This document shows, piece after piece, positions 37,182 to 49,599 of a stretch of DNA of 64,000 bases. Made by a program: the position numbers and the translations under genes. How positions within the stretch are numbered: the stretch's first letter is position 1; the number at the start of each line of letters is the position of its first letter. Below the pieces are notes generated by a model. That model made no database searches and was not told the origin of the DNA. It was given only the letters and a program-made list of their open reading frames with translations. Source of the DNA: Sipunculus nudus (lineage: Eukaryota > Annelida > Sipuncula > Golfingiida > Sipunculidae); assembly GCA_026874595.1 (NCBI GenBank), contig CM049315.1, positions 63,359,389-63,423,388 on the forward strand. The letters run 5' to 3'.

Positions 37182-38861
37182 CTTCATCAGGCCATTAAGA
37201 ACCAGTTAGAAACGTCTTTTACGCCGAAATCAGCTCGTTTTTTCGTAATACAAGATCGTGATTTGTGCAGAAACGGCTGATTTAAACTGCGATAGAAGCG
37301 GTTTAATAGCTTCATTAGGCCATTTAGAAATTGGTAAAAACGTCGCTCTTGCTGAAATCAGATCGGTTTTTGCGTAATACAAGATCGTGTTTTGTGCAAA
37401 GATGACCGATTTAAACTGCGAAAGAAGCGTTTTAGAAGCTTCATCAGGCCATTAAGAACCAGTTAGCAACGTCGTTTTTGCCCGAAATCAGCTCGGTTTT
37501 TTTTTTTTGCGTAATACAAAATTGTCTGTTGTGCAAAGATGACCGATTTAAACTGCTAAGGAAGCGTTTTAGCAGATTCATCAGGCAATTAAGAAGTTAG
37601 AAACGTCGTTTTTGCTAAAATCAGCTCGATTTTTTAGTGTAATATAAGATCGTGTTTGTGCAAAGATGACCAATTTAAACTGCAAAAGAAGAGTTTAAGA
37701 AGGTTCAATAGGCCACTTAAAACCAGTTACAAAGATCTTTTTTGCCGAAATCGACTCGGTTTTTGCGTTATAATAGATCATGATCCGTGCAAAAATGGCC
37801 AGTTTAAACTGCGAAAGAAGCGTTTCAGAAACTTCATTAGGCGACTTAAAACCCGTTACAATCGTCGTTTTCGTCGCAATCAGCTCGGTTTTCGCGTAGT
37901 ACAAGATCGTGTGTTGTGCAAAAATGGCCGTTTAAATTGCAAATGAAGCATTTTAATAGCTTCATCAGGCCATTTAAAACAAGTTACAAACGTCGTTTTT
38001 GCCGAAATCAGCTCGGTTTTCGCTTTAAACAAGATCGTGTCTTGTGCAATGATCACCGATTTAAACTGTGAAAGAAGCGTTTTAGAAGCTTCATCAGGCC
38101 ATTAAGAACCAGTTAGAAACGTCGTTTTTGCTGAAATCAGCTCGATTTTTTTGCGTAATGCAAGATCGTGTTTGTGCAAATATTGCAGATTTAAATTGCA
38201 AAAGAATCAATTCAGCAGCTTTATTAGGCCATTTAGAACCAGATACCAACGTCTTTTTCGCCGAAATCAGCTCGGTTTTTGCGTAATACAAGACCGTGTT
38301 TTGTGCAAAGATGACCGATTTAAACTGCGAAAGAAGCGTTTTAGAAGCTTCATCAGGCCATTAAGAACCAGTTAGCAACGTCGTTTTTGCTGAAAACAGC
38401 TCGGTTTTTTTTTGCGTAATACAAAATCGTGATTTGTGCAGAAACGGCTGAATTAAACTGCGATAGAAGCGTTTTAATAGCTTCATTAGGCCATTTAGAA
38501 ATTGGTAAAAACGTCGCTCTTGCTGAAATCAGATCGGTTTTCGCGTAATACAACATCGTGTTGTGCAAAATAGAACATTAAAATTGCAAAAGAAGCAATT
38601 CAGAAGCTCAATTAGGCCATTTAGAACCGGGTACAAACATCGATATCGCCGAAATCAGCTAGGTTTTTGCCTAATTCATGATCGTGTGTTGTGCAAAAAT
38701 TGCAGATTTAAATTGCAAAAGAAGCAATTCAGAAGCTTTATTAGGCCGTTTAGAACCAGATACAAACGTCTTTTACGCCGAAATCAGCTCGGTTTTGGGC
38801 TAATTCAGGAACGTGTGTTGTGCAAAAATTACAGATTTCAATTGCAAAAGAAGCAATTCAG

Positions 38862-41800
38862 GAGCTTTATTAGGCCATTTAGAACCAGATACCAACGTCT
38901 TTTACGCCGAAATCAGCTCGGTTTTTGCGTAATACAAGATCGTGTTGTGCAAAATAGAAGATTAAAATTGCAAAAGAAGCAATTCAGAAGCTCCATTAGG
39001 CCATTTAGAACCGGGTACAAACATCGATCTCGCCGAAATCAGCTGGGTTTTTGCCTAATTCATGATCGTGTGTTGTGCAAAAATTGCAGATTTAAATTGC
39101 AAAAGAAGCAATTCAGAAGCTTCATTAGGCCGTTTATAACCAGATACAAACATCTTTTACGCCGAAATCAGCTCGGTTTTTAGCGTAATACAAGATCGTG
39201 TTTTGTGCAAAGATGACCGATTTAAACTGCAAAAGAAGCGTTTAAGAAGCTTTATCAGGCCATTAAGAATCAGTTAGGAACGTCGTTTTTGCTGAAATCA
39301 ACTCGGTTTTTTTTTGCGTAATATAAGATCGTGTGTTGTGCAAAGATGATGATTTCAACTGCAAAAGAAGCGTTTGAGAAACTTTATTAGGCCATTTAGA
39401 ACCAGTTACAAATGTCGTTTTTTTGCCGAAATCAGCTCGGTTTTTGCGTAATATAGGATCCTATTTTGCGCAAAATGGCCGATTTAAACTGCGATAGAAG
39501 CGTTTTTATAGCTTCATTAGGCCATTTAGAAATTGGTAAAAACATCGCTCTTGCGGAAATAAAATCGGTTTTTGCGTAATACAACATCGTGTTGTGCAAA
39601 ATAGAAGATTAAAATTGCAAAAGAAGCAATTCAGAAGCTCCATTAGGCCATTTAGAACCGGGTACAAATATCGATCTCGCCGAAATCAGCTAGGATTTTG
39701 GCTATTTCAGGAACGTGTGTTGTGCAAAAATTACAGATTTCAATTGCAAAAGAAGCAATTCAGAAGCTTCATTAGGCCGTTTAGAATCAGATACAAAAGT
39801 CTTTTACGACGAAATCAGCTCGGTTTTTTCGTAATACAAGATCGTGATTTGTGCAGAAACTGCTGATATAAACTGCGATAGAAGCGTTTAAATAGCTTCA
39901 TTAGGCCATTTAGAAATTGTTAAAAACGTCGCTTTTGCTGAAATCAGATCGGTTTGCGCGTAGTACAAGATCGTGTTGTGCAAAATAGAAGATTAAAATT
40001 GCAAAAGAAGCAATTCAGAAGCTCCATTAGGCCATTTAGAACCGGGTACAAACATGATCTCGCCGAAATCAGCTAGGTTTTTGCCTAATTCATGATCGTG
40101 TGTTGTGCAAAAATTGCAGATTTAAATTGCAAAAGAAGCAATTCAGAAGCTTCATTAGGCCGTTCAGAACCAGATACAAACATTTTTTACGCCGAAATCA
40201 GCTCGGTTTTTGCGTAATACAAGATCGTGTTTATAAAGATGACCGATTTAAACTGCAAAAGAAGCGTTTAAGAAGCTTCCTCAGGCCATTAAGAACCAGT
40301 TAGAAACGTCGTTTTTGCTGAAATCAGCTCGATTTTTTTGCGTAATGCAAGATCGTGTTTGTGCAAATATTGCAGATTTAAATTGCAAAAGAATCAATTC
40401 AGGAGCTTTATTAGGCCATTTAGAACCAGATACCAACGTCTTTTTCGCCGAAATCAGCTCGGTTTTTGCGTAATACAAGACCGTGTTTTGTGCAAAGATG
40501 ACCGATTTCAACTGCCAAGGAAGCGTTTTAGAAGCTTCATCAGGCCATTAAGAACCAGTTAGAAACGTCTTTTACGCCGAAATCAGCTCGTTTTTTTCGT
40601 AATACAAGATCGTGATTTGTGCAGAAACGGCTGATTTAAACTGCGATAGAAGCGTTTTATTAGCTTCATTAGGCCATTTAGAAATTGGTAAAAACGTCGC
40701 TCTTGCTGAAATCAGATCGGTTTTTGGGTAATACAACATCGTGTTGTGCAAAATAGAACATTAAAATTGCAAAAGAAGCAATTCAGAAGCTCCATTAGGC
40801 CATTTGGAATCGGGTACAAACATCGATCTCGCCGAAATCAGAAAGGTTTTAGCCTTATTCATGATCGTGTGTTGTGCAAAAATTGCAGATTTAAATTGCA
40901 AAAGAAGCAATTCAGAAACTTTATTAGGCCGTTTAGAACCAGATACAAACGTCTTTTACGCCGAAATCAGCTCGGTTTTTGCGTAATACAAGATCGTGTT
41001 TTGTGCAAAGATGACCGATTTAAACTGCGAAAGAAGCGTTTTAGAAGCTTCATCAGGCCATTAAGAACCAGTTAGCAACGTCGTTTTTGCTGAAATCAGC
41101 TCGGTTTTTTTTTTTGCGTAATTCAAAATCGTCTGTGGTGCAAAGATGACCGATTTAAACTGCTAAAGAAGCGTTTTAGAAGCTTCATCAGGCAATTAAG
41201 AAGTTAGAAACGTCGTTTTTGCTAAAATCAGCTCGATTTTTTAGCGTAATATAAGATTGTGTTTGTGCAAAGATGACCGATTTAAACTGCAAAAGAAGAG
41301 TTTAAGAAGCTTCAATAGGCCACTTAAAACCAGTTACAAAGATCTTTTTTGTCGAAATCGACTCGGTTTTTGCGTTATAATAGATCATGATCCGTGCAAA
41401 AATGGCCAGTTTAAAATGCGAAAGAAGCGTTTCAGAAATTTCATTAGGCGACTTAAAACCCGTTACAATCGTCGTTTTCGCCGAAATCAGCTCGGTTTTC
41501 GCTTTATACAAGATCGTGTCTTGTGCAATGATCACCGATTTAAACTGTGAAAGAAGCGTTTTAGAAGCTTCATCAGGCCATTAAAAACCAGTTAGAAACG
41601 TCTTTTACGCCAAAATCAGCTCTTTTTTTCGTAATACAAGATCGTGATTTGTGCAGAAACGGCTGATTTAAACTGCGATAGAAGCGTTTTAATAGCTTTA
41701 TTAGGCCATTTAGAAATTGGTTAAAACGTCGCTCTTGCTGAAATCAGATCGGTTTTCGCGTAATATAAGATCGTGTTTTGCAAAATAGAAGATTAAAATT

Positions 41801-44800
41801 GCAAAAGAAGCAATTCAGAAGCTCCATTAGGCCATTTAGAACCGGGTACAAACGTCGATCTCGCCGAAATCAGATAGGTTTTTGCCTAATTCAGGAACGT
41901 GTGTTGTGCAAAAATTACAGATTTAAATTGCAAAAGAAGCAATTCAGAAGCTCCATTAGGCCATTTAGAACCGGGTACAAACATCGATCTCGCCGAAATC
42001 AGCTAGGGTTTTACCTAATTCATGATCGTGTGTTGTGCAAATAGTGCAGATTTAAATTGCAAAAGAATCAATTCAGGAGCTTTATTAGGCCATTTAGAAA
42101 TTGGTAAAAACGTCGCTCTTTCTGAAATCAGATCGGTTTTCGCGTAATACAACATCGTGTTGTGCAAAATAGAAGATTAAAATTGCAAAAGAAGCAATTC
42201 AGAAGCTCCATTAGGCCATTTAGAACCGGGTACAAACATTGATCTCGCCGAAATCAGCTAGGTTTTTGGCTAATTCAGGAACGTGTGTTGTGCAAAAATT
42301 ACAGATTTCAATTGCAAAAGAAGCAATTCAAAAGCTTCAGTAGGCCATTTAGAATCAGATACAAACGTCTTTTACGACGAAATCAGCTCGGTTTTTTCGT
42401 AATACAAGATCGTGATTTGTGCAGAAACGGCTAATATAAACTACGATAGAAGCGTTTAGATAGCTTCATTAGGCCATTTAGAAATTGTTAAAAACGTCGC
42501 TTTTGCTGAAATCAGATCGGTTTTCGCGTAGTACAAGATCGTGTTGTGCAAAATAGAAGATTAAAATTGCAAAAGAAGCAATTCAGAAGCTCCATTAGGC
42601 CATTTAGAACCGGGTACAAACATCGATCTCGTCGAAATCAGCTAGGTTTTTCCCTAATTCATGATCGTGTGTTGTGCAAAAATTGCAGATTTAAATTGCA
42701 AAAGAAGCAATTCAGAAACTTTATTAGGCCGTTTAGAATCAGATACAAACGTCTTTTACGCAGAAATCAGCTCGGTTTTGGCGTAATACAAGATCGTGTT
42801 TTGTGCAAAGATGACCGATTTAAACTGCGAAAGAAGCGTTTTAAAAGCTTCATCAGGCCATTAAGAACCAGTTAGCAACGTCGTTTTTGCTGAAATCAGT
42901 TCGGTTTTTTTTTTTGCGTAATTCAAAATCGTCGGTTGTGCAAAGATGACCGATTTAAACTGCTAAAGAAGCGTTTTAGAAGCTTCATCAGGCAATTAAG
43001 AAGTTAGAAACGTCTTTTACGCCGAAATCAGCTCGGTTTTTGCGTAATACAAGATCGTGTTTTGTGCAAAAGTGACCGATTTAAACTGCAAAAGAAGAGT
43101 TTAAGAAGCTTCAATAGGCCACTTAAAACCAGTTACAAAGATTTTTTTTGCCGAAATCGACTCGGTTTTTGCGTTGTAATAGATCATGATCCGTGCAAAA
43201 ATGGTCAGTTTAAACTGCGAAAGAAGCGTTTCAGAAACTTCATTAGGCGACTTAAAACCCGTTACAATCGTCGTTTTCGTCGCAATCAGCTCGGTTTTCG
43301 CGTACTACAAGATCGTGTGTTGTGCAAAAATGGCCGTTTAAATTGCAAATGAAGCATTTTAATAGCTTCATCAGGCCATTTAAAACAAGTTACAAACGTC
43401 GTTTTTGCCGAAATCAGCTCGGTTTTCGCTTTAAACAAGATCGTGTCTTGTGCAATGATCACCGATTTAAACTGTGAAAGAAGCGTTTTAGAAGCTTCAT
43501 CAGGCCATTAAGAACCAGTTAGAAACGTCGTTTTTGCTTAAATCAGCTCGATTTTTTTTTGCGTAATGCAAGATCGTGTTTGTGCAAATATTGCAGATTT
43601 AAATTGCAAAAGAATCAATTCAGGAGCTTTATTAGGCCATTTAAAACCAGATACCAACGTCTTTTCCGCCGAAATCAGCTCGGTTTTTGCGTAATACAAG
43701 ACCGTGTTTTGTGCAAAGATGACCGATTTAAACTGCCAAGGAAGCCTTTTAGAAGCTTCATCAGGCCATCAAAAACCAGTTAGTAACGTCGTTTTTGCTG
43801 AAATCAGCTCGATTTTTTGCGTAATACAAAATCGTGTGTTGTGCAAAGATGACCGATTTAAACTGCTAAAGAAGCGTTTTAGAAGCTTCATCAGGCCATT
43901 AAGAACCAGTTAGAAACGTCTTTTACGCCGAAATCAGCTCTTTTTTTCGTAATACATGATCGTGATTTGTGCAGAAACGGCTGATTTAAACTGCGATAGA
44001 AGCGTTTTAATAGCTCCATTAGGCCATTTAGAAATTGGTAAAAACATCCATCTCGCCGAAATCAGCTAGGTTTTTGGCTAACTCAGGAACGTGTGTTGTG
44101 CAAAAATTACAGATTTCAATTGCAAAAGAAGCAATTCAGAAGCTTCATTAGGCCGTTTAGAATCAGATACAAACGTCTTTTACGACGAAATCAGCTCGGT
44201 TTTTTCCTAATACAAGATCGTGATTTGTGCAGAAACGGCTAATATAAACTGCGTTAGAAGCGTTTAAATAGCTTCATTAGGCCATTTAGAAATTGTTAAA
44301 AACGTCGCTCTTGCTGAAATCAGATCGGTTTTCGCGTAGTACAAGATCGTGTCTTGTGCAATGATCACCGATTTAAACTGCGAAAGAAGCCTTTTAGAAG
44401 CTTCATCAGGCCATTAAGAACCAGTTAGAAACGTCGTTTTTGCTGAAATCAGCTCGATTTTTTGCGTAATGCAAGATCGTGTTTGTGCAAATATTGCAGA
44501 TTTAAATTATAAAAGAATCAATTCAGGAGCTTTATTAGACCATTTAGATCCAGATACCAACGTCTTTTTCGCCGAAATCAGCTCGTTTTTGCGTAATACA
44601 AGACCGTGTTTTCTGCAAAGATGACCGATTTAAACTGCCAAGGAAGCCTTTTAGAAGCTTCATCAGGCCATTAAGAACCAGTTAGCAACGTCGTTTTTGC
44701 TGAAATCAGCTCGATTTTTTGCGTAATACAAAATCGTGTGTTGTGCAAAGATGACCGATTTAAACTGCTTAAGAAGCGTTTTAGAAGCTTCATCAGGCCA

Positions 44801-45617
44801 TTTAGAACCAGTTAGAAACGTCTTTTTCGCCGAAATCAGCTCGTTTTTGCGTAATACAAGACCGTGTTTTGTGCAAAGATGACCGATTTCAACTGCCAAG
44901 GAAGCCTTTTAGAAGCTTCATCAGGCCATTAAGAACCAGTTAGCAACGTCGTTTTTGCTGAAATCAGCTCGATTTTTTGCGTAATACAAAATCGTGTGTT
45001 GTGCAAAGATGACCGATTTAAACTGCTTAAGAAGCGTTTTAGAAGCTTCATCAGGCCATTGAGAACCAGTTAGAAACGTCTTTTACGCCGAAATCAGCTC
45101 GGTTTTTGCGTAATACAAGATCGTGTTTTGTGCAAAAGTGACCGATTTAAACTGCAAAAGAAGAGTTTAAGAAGCTTCAATAGGCCACTTAAAACCAGTT
45201 ACAAAGATCTTTTTTGCCGAAATCGACTCGGTTTTTGCGTTATAATAGATCATGATCCGTGCAAAAATGGTCAGTTTAAACTGCGAAAGAAGCGTTTCAG
45301 AAACTTCATTAGGCGACTTAAAACCCGTTACAATCGTCGTTTTCGTCGCAATCAGCTCGGTTTTCGCGTACTACAAGATCGTGTGTTGTGCAAAAATGGC
45401 CGTTTAAATTGCAAATGAAGCATTTTAATAGCTTCATCAGGCCATTTAAAACAAGTTACAAACGTCGTTTTTGCCGAAATCAGCTCGGTTTTCGCTTTAA
45501 ACAAGATCGTGTCTTGTGCAATGATCACCGATTTAAACTGTGAAAGAAGCGTTTTAGAAGCTTCATCAGGCCATTAAGAACCAGTTAGAAACGTCGTTTT
45601 TGCTTAAATCAGCTCGA
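38862..45617 (+). repeat. Mosaic satellite between the two element-bearing blocks
   Basis: Pieces match different parts of the window at different offsets. 39594-40250 matches 24339-25000 (offset ~15,255). 40281-41090 matches 25543-26350 (offset 14,738). 43559-45060 matches about 27019-28520 (offset ~16,540). The junctions sit at homologous positions of the monomer, as expected if repeated unequal exchange or gene conversion between out-of-register copies shuffled the array. No non-satellite sequence is seen. Confidence 0.85.
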
Positions 45618-47493
45618 TTTTTTTTTTTGCGTAATGGAAGATCGTGTTTGTGCAAATATTGCAGATTTAAATTGCAAAAGAATCAATTCAGGAGCTTTCT
45701 TAGACCATTTAGATCCAGATACCAACGTCTTTTTCGCCGAAATCAGCTCGTTTTTGCGTAATACAAGACCGTGTTTTGTGCAAAGATGACCGATTTAAAC
45801 TGCCAAGGAAGCCTTTTAGAAGCTTCATCAGGCCATTAAAAACCAGTTAGTAACGTCGTTTTTGCTGAAATCAGCTCGATTTTTTGCGTAATACAAAATC
45901 GTGTGTTGTGCAAAGATGACCGATTTAAACTGCTTAAGAAGCGTTTTAGAAGCTTCATCAGGCCATTGAGAACCAGTTAGAAACGTCTTTTACGCCGAAA
46001 TCATCTCGTTTTTTTCGTAATACAAGATCGTGATTTGTGCAGAAACGGCTGATTAAAATTGCAAAAGAAGCAATTCAGAAGCTCCATTAGGCCATTTAGA
46101 ACCGGGTACAAACATCGATCTCGCCGAAATCAGCTAGGTTTTTGGCTAATTCAGGAACGTGTGTTGTGCAAAAATTACAGATTTCAATTGCAAAAGAAGC
46201 AATTCAGAAGCTTCATTAGGCCGTTTAGAACCAGTTACAAAAGTCGTTTTTGCCGAAATCAGCGCGATTTTCGCGTTATACAAGATCGTACGTTGTGAAT
46301 AAATGGCCGATTTGAACTGCGAAAGAAGCGTTTTAATAGCTTCATCAGGCCATTTAGAAATTGTTAAAAACGTCGCTTTTGCTGAAATCAGATCGGTTTT
46401 CGCGTAGTACAAGATCGTGTTGTGCAAAATAGAAGATTAAAATTGCAAAAGAAGCAATTCAGAAGCTCCATTAGGCCATTTAGAACCGGGTACAAACATC
46501 GATCTCGCCGAAATCAGCTAGGTTTTTGCCTCATTCATGATCGTGTGTTGTGCAAAAATTGCAGATTTAAATTGCAAAAGAAGCAATTAAGAAGCTTCAT
46601 TAGGCCGTTTAGAACCAGATACAAACATCTTTTACGCCGAAATCAGCTCGGTTTTTGCGTAATACAAAATCGTGTTTTGTGCAAAGATGACTGATTTAAA
46701 CTGCAAAAGAAGCAATTAAGAAGCTTTATCAGGCCATTAAGAATCAGTTAGGAACGTCGTTTTTGCTGAAATCAGCTCGGTTTTTTTTTGCGTAATATAA
46801 GATCTTGTGTTGTGCAAAGATGATCGATTTAAACTGCAAAAGAAGCGTTTGAGAAACTTCATTAGGCCATTTAGAACCAGTTACAAATGTCGTTTTTTGG
46901 CCGAAATCAGCTCGGATTTTGCGTAGTATAGGATTCTGTTTTGTGCAAAATGGCCGATTTAAACTGCGAAAGAAGCGTTTTAGAAGCTTCATTTGTCCAT
47001 TTACAACCAGTTACAAAAGTCGTTTTTGCCGAAATCAGCGCGATTTTCGCGTTATACAAGATCGTACGTTGTGAATAAATGGCCGATTTGAACTGCGAAA
47101 GAAGCGTTTTAATAGCTTCATCAGGCCATTTAGAACAAGTTACGAACGTCGTTTTTCCCGAAATCAGCTCGGTGTTCGCTTTATACAAGATCGTGTCTTG
47201 TGCAATGATCACCGATTTAAACTGCGAAGGAAGCCTTTTAGAAGCTTCATTAGGCCATTAAGAACCAGTTAGAAACGTCGTTATTGCTGAAATCAGCTCG
47301 ATTTTTTTGCGTAATGCAAGATCGTGTTTCTGCAAATATTGCAGATTTAAATTGCAAAAGAATCAATTCAGGAGCTTTATTAGGCCATTTAGAACCAGAT
47401 ACCAACGTCTTTTTCGCCGAAATCAGCTCGATTTTTTGCGTAATACAAAATCGTGTGTTGTGCAAAGATGACCGATTTAAACTGCTTAAGAAG

Positions 47494-47504
47494 CGTTTTA
47501 GAAG
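47494..47504. repeat. Target-site duplication, left of element copy 2
   Basis: Identical 11-bp sequence to that beside copy 1, as expected if the filled site was duplicated as a block. Confidence 0.85.
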
Positions 47505-47739
47505 GTAACAGGAACTCTCGGCCCCAGAGACACTCGTCCCAGAGACACTCGGCCCCAGCGACTCTCGGCCCCAGAGACACTCGGCCCCTGAGACGCTCGG
47601 CCCTAGAGACACTCGGCCCCTAGTCAGCAGGACCAAGCGACACTCGGCCCCGTCCGGTCGCCGCCCCCAGAGACACTCGGCCCAGGAGTCTAGCCTCGGG
47701 AAACCCCTCAGAAAACCTTCCCGTAGTTATCCCTTCCGG
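47505..47739 (+). repeat. Left terminal inverted repeat, element copy 2
   Basis: Same GC-rich subrepeat array as in copy 1, with one substitution seen in the outer core (GGACCAAGC instead of GGACCCAGC). The 181-bp core is 47505-47685. Confidence 0.9.
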
Positions 47740-49335
47740 GCCAGAGGTCTGATACTAGCTTACCGTCTTATACTAGCTTAGAAAAACCCCTCAGAAAACA
47801 ACCTTCCCGTAGATATACTGAGTCGGAAGTCGGAGAATGGAAGCCCGTTCTTTTACCGTCTTAGGTTCATTAGGGAAGGGTTTAATGAGTCAAAACAAAA
47901 ACGAGAGAAAGTGAAAGTAAAACGTATTTATTAATTAATAATAGTGTTTAATGTTAAATATGTAGTTCCTGATTATGATATTAGCCAATATATACACAAA
48001 CCGAAATAGAAAACGTTCCAAATATCACAGTATGAATGAAGTATATGAAAGTGACCCGTAAAGTCACCAAATTACAAATTAAAGAGTAGGCTTATATACA
48101 AGTATGTCAATTTACACACATATATAAAACAAATCAAAGTAGAAAGTGTTTTCTACTTCGTGTTTTCTACTTCTTATTTCTAACTAATGTTAACTAACGT
48201 TAATGTTCTAACTAATGACAGAGCGTACATAAAGAAGCAAGAATACACACACAATGCCAAAATCTTAAAGAAACGGTAAATTATGACTACTTCCACATAT
48301 ACACATCAAATATCGTTGATGTTTTAACTAATGACAGAGCGTACGTAAAAAGCAATGGTATAAGAACTCTTCTCTAATGGGATTGATATGTATACAAAAT
48401 TCATATATATATATACAAAGCCAAAATCATAAAGAAACTGTAATTTACGACTATTAGGAACGGTAATTTATGACTATTTCCACATATATACATAAAAGAT
48501 ATGAAGTATTCCAAAGGCCATAGAGCCTGCATCAAGCACACATCAAAGTTCCACTGTGTACGCTACATTTCAAACTCTGGTTTGTGAATGACTTCTTGGT
48601 TAGTTGATTATGGATATGCTCAATCAGGGGTTTACCGAACTTACTATGCAATCAAAGGTTATTGTTATGACGGCAGTAATCACAGCCAACAAGATCACAA
48701 AGACGGCAATTAGACTTCGATCAATACCGAGACAAACGGATAAATACCGAGGTAAATTTAACAGTGACAATTTCTCATTTTATATCAGTTATTTCTTGAT
48801 TCATTTATATAAATACTACAGCGTATTATAAAAAAGAAATATTATATTTGGCTCCTTCAACGTTTATTGCATCCATTTATTTGGCGTGACCACCACAGGA
48901 TAATGGTTCAGCACCTTTTATTTAACAATCTATAATTTTTTTATAAGTCATATACAAAGATAATTTTATGATATCTGGGCTACACGAAGATATATGTTTC
49001 ACGAGAAAGGACGGTCCGTGCCGAGGCCTGGCCCCAATATTTTTGGGGGGTAAGTTAATGCGGCCTTCAGGAAACAGTTGAAATGAACGAACACATAAGC
49101 TTACGAAAACTAATAATTTAAGAGGAGACATAACACCTGGCCATGTATTTTCTATTGTGTGTAAAATACATATAATTTGTGGAATATGATAAAAAATCAT
49201 ATGGATTATTATACAGATATTGTTTCAAAAATAAGCATGGTTTTAATTTTTATAATCACCAATATATATATATATTGTATGTGCTATATTTGTTTTTTAT
49301 GGAAAATTTAACTTTAATTTCTTCGTGGCGTTCAA
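47740..49335. other. AT-rich, apparently non-coding interior of element copy 2
   Basis: Same content as the interior of copy 1, with a handful of substitutions. One changes the paired G/A near 35519 and 47937, one changes GGTGAC to AGTGAC, and one changes CTAATG to CTAACG. The short frames keep the same lengths in both copies. That follows from the absence of indels in recently duplicated DNA and is not evidence of coding. Confidence 0.7.
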
Positions 49336-49588
49336 TATCCAGAAGAGATAACTACGAGCAGGTTGTTTTCTGAGGGGTTTCGCGAGGCCAGTATCGGACC
49401 CGATGCCCTGGGCTGAGTGTCTCTGGGGGCGGCGACCGGACGGGGCCGAGTGTCGCTGGGTCCTGCTGACTAGGGGCCGAGTGTCTCTGGGGCCGAGCGT
49501 CTCAGGGGCCGAGTGTCTCTGGGGCCGAGAGTCGCTGGGGCCGAGTGTCTCTGGGACGAGTGTCTCTTGGGCCGAGAGTTCCTGTATT
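49336..49588 (-). repeat. Right terminal inverted repeat, element copy 2
   Basis: Partner of the left end of copy 2. The outer core is 49408-49588. It differs from copy 1 by two substitutions at its inner edge (GCCCTGGGCTGAG instead of GCACTGGGCCGAG). One of these lies inside the subrepeat array. Confidence 0.9.
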
Positions 49589-49599
49589 CGTTTTAGAAG
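49589..49599. repeat. Target-site duplication, right of element copy 2
   Basis: Exact 11-bp match to 47494-47504, followed by in-phase satellite. Confidence 0.85.

Larger units (their letters stand above)
33206..38861 (+). repeat. 5.66-kb element-bearing block, copy 1
   Basis: Satellite plus the inserted element, matching 45618-51278 at an offset of 12,416-12,418 bp. Small offsets come from T-run length changes and a one-base gap near 33439 (AACGCGTTT against AACGTCGTTT). The right edge is sharp: CAATTCAG then GAGCTTTATT here, but AAGCTTCATT in copy 2. Confidence 0.92.
37171..47504 (+). repeat. Satellite array, segment 2 (~128-bp monomers)
   Basis: The same satellite family continues in the same orientation after the first inserted element. 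The first base of this segment starts the second copy of the 11-bp target duplication, CGTTTTAGAAG, and the monomer then resumes with CTTCATCAGG as in uninterrupted monomers. No inversion, foreign sequence or gene is visible before the second element. The longest frame carried by the satellite in the window lies here (38563-39183, about 4.8 monomers) and is repetitive throughout. Confidence 0.97.
47505..49588. mobile_element. Non-autonomous TIR DNA element, copy 2
   Basis: Same length (2084 bp), orientation, ends and 11-bp flanking repeats (47494-47504 and 49589-49599) as the copy 12,418 bp upstream. By eye the two copies differ by about nine substitutions and no indels; examples are ACCCAGC/ACCAAGC near 35217 and 47635, and GGTGAC/AGTGAC in the interior. 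The satellite on both sides also matches that of copy 1 for kilobases. This is therefore a copy made by satellite block duplication, not a separate insertion event. Confidence 0.88.

Noticed and set aside
35087-49588. The two element copies as the ends of one 14.5-kb composite transposon
   Set aside because: Both copies have the same orientation and the same immediate 11-bp duplications, and the DNA between them is ordinary satellite. The flanks are also duplicated, so block duplication explains the arrangement.
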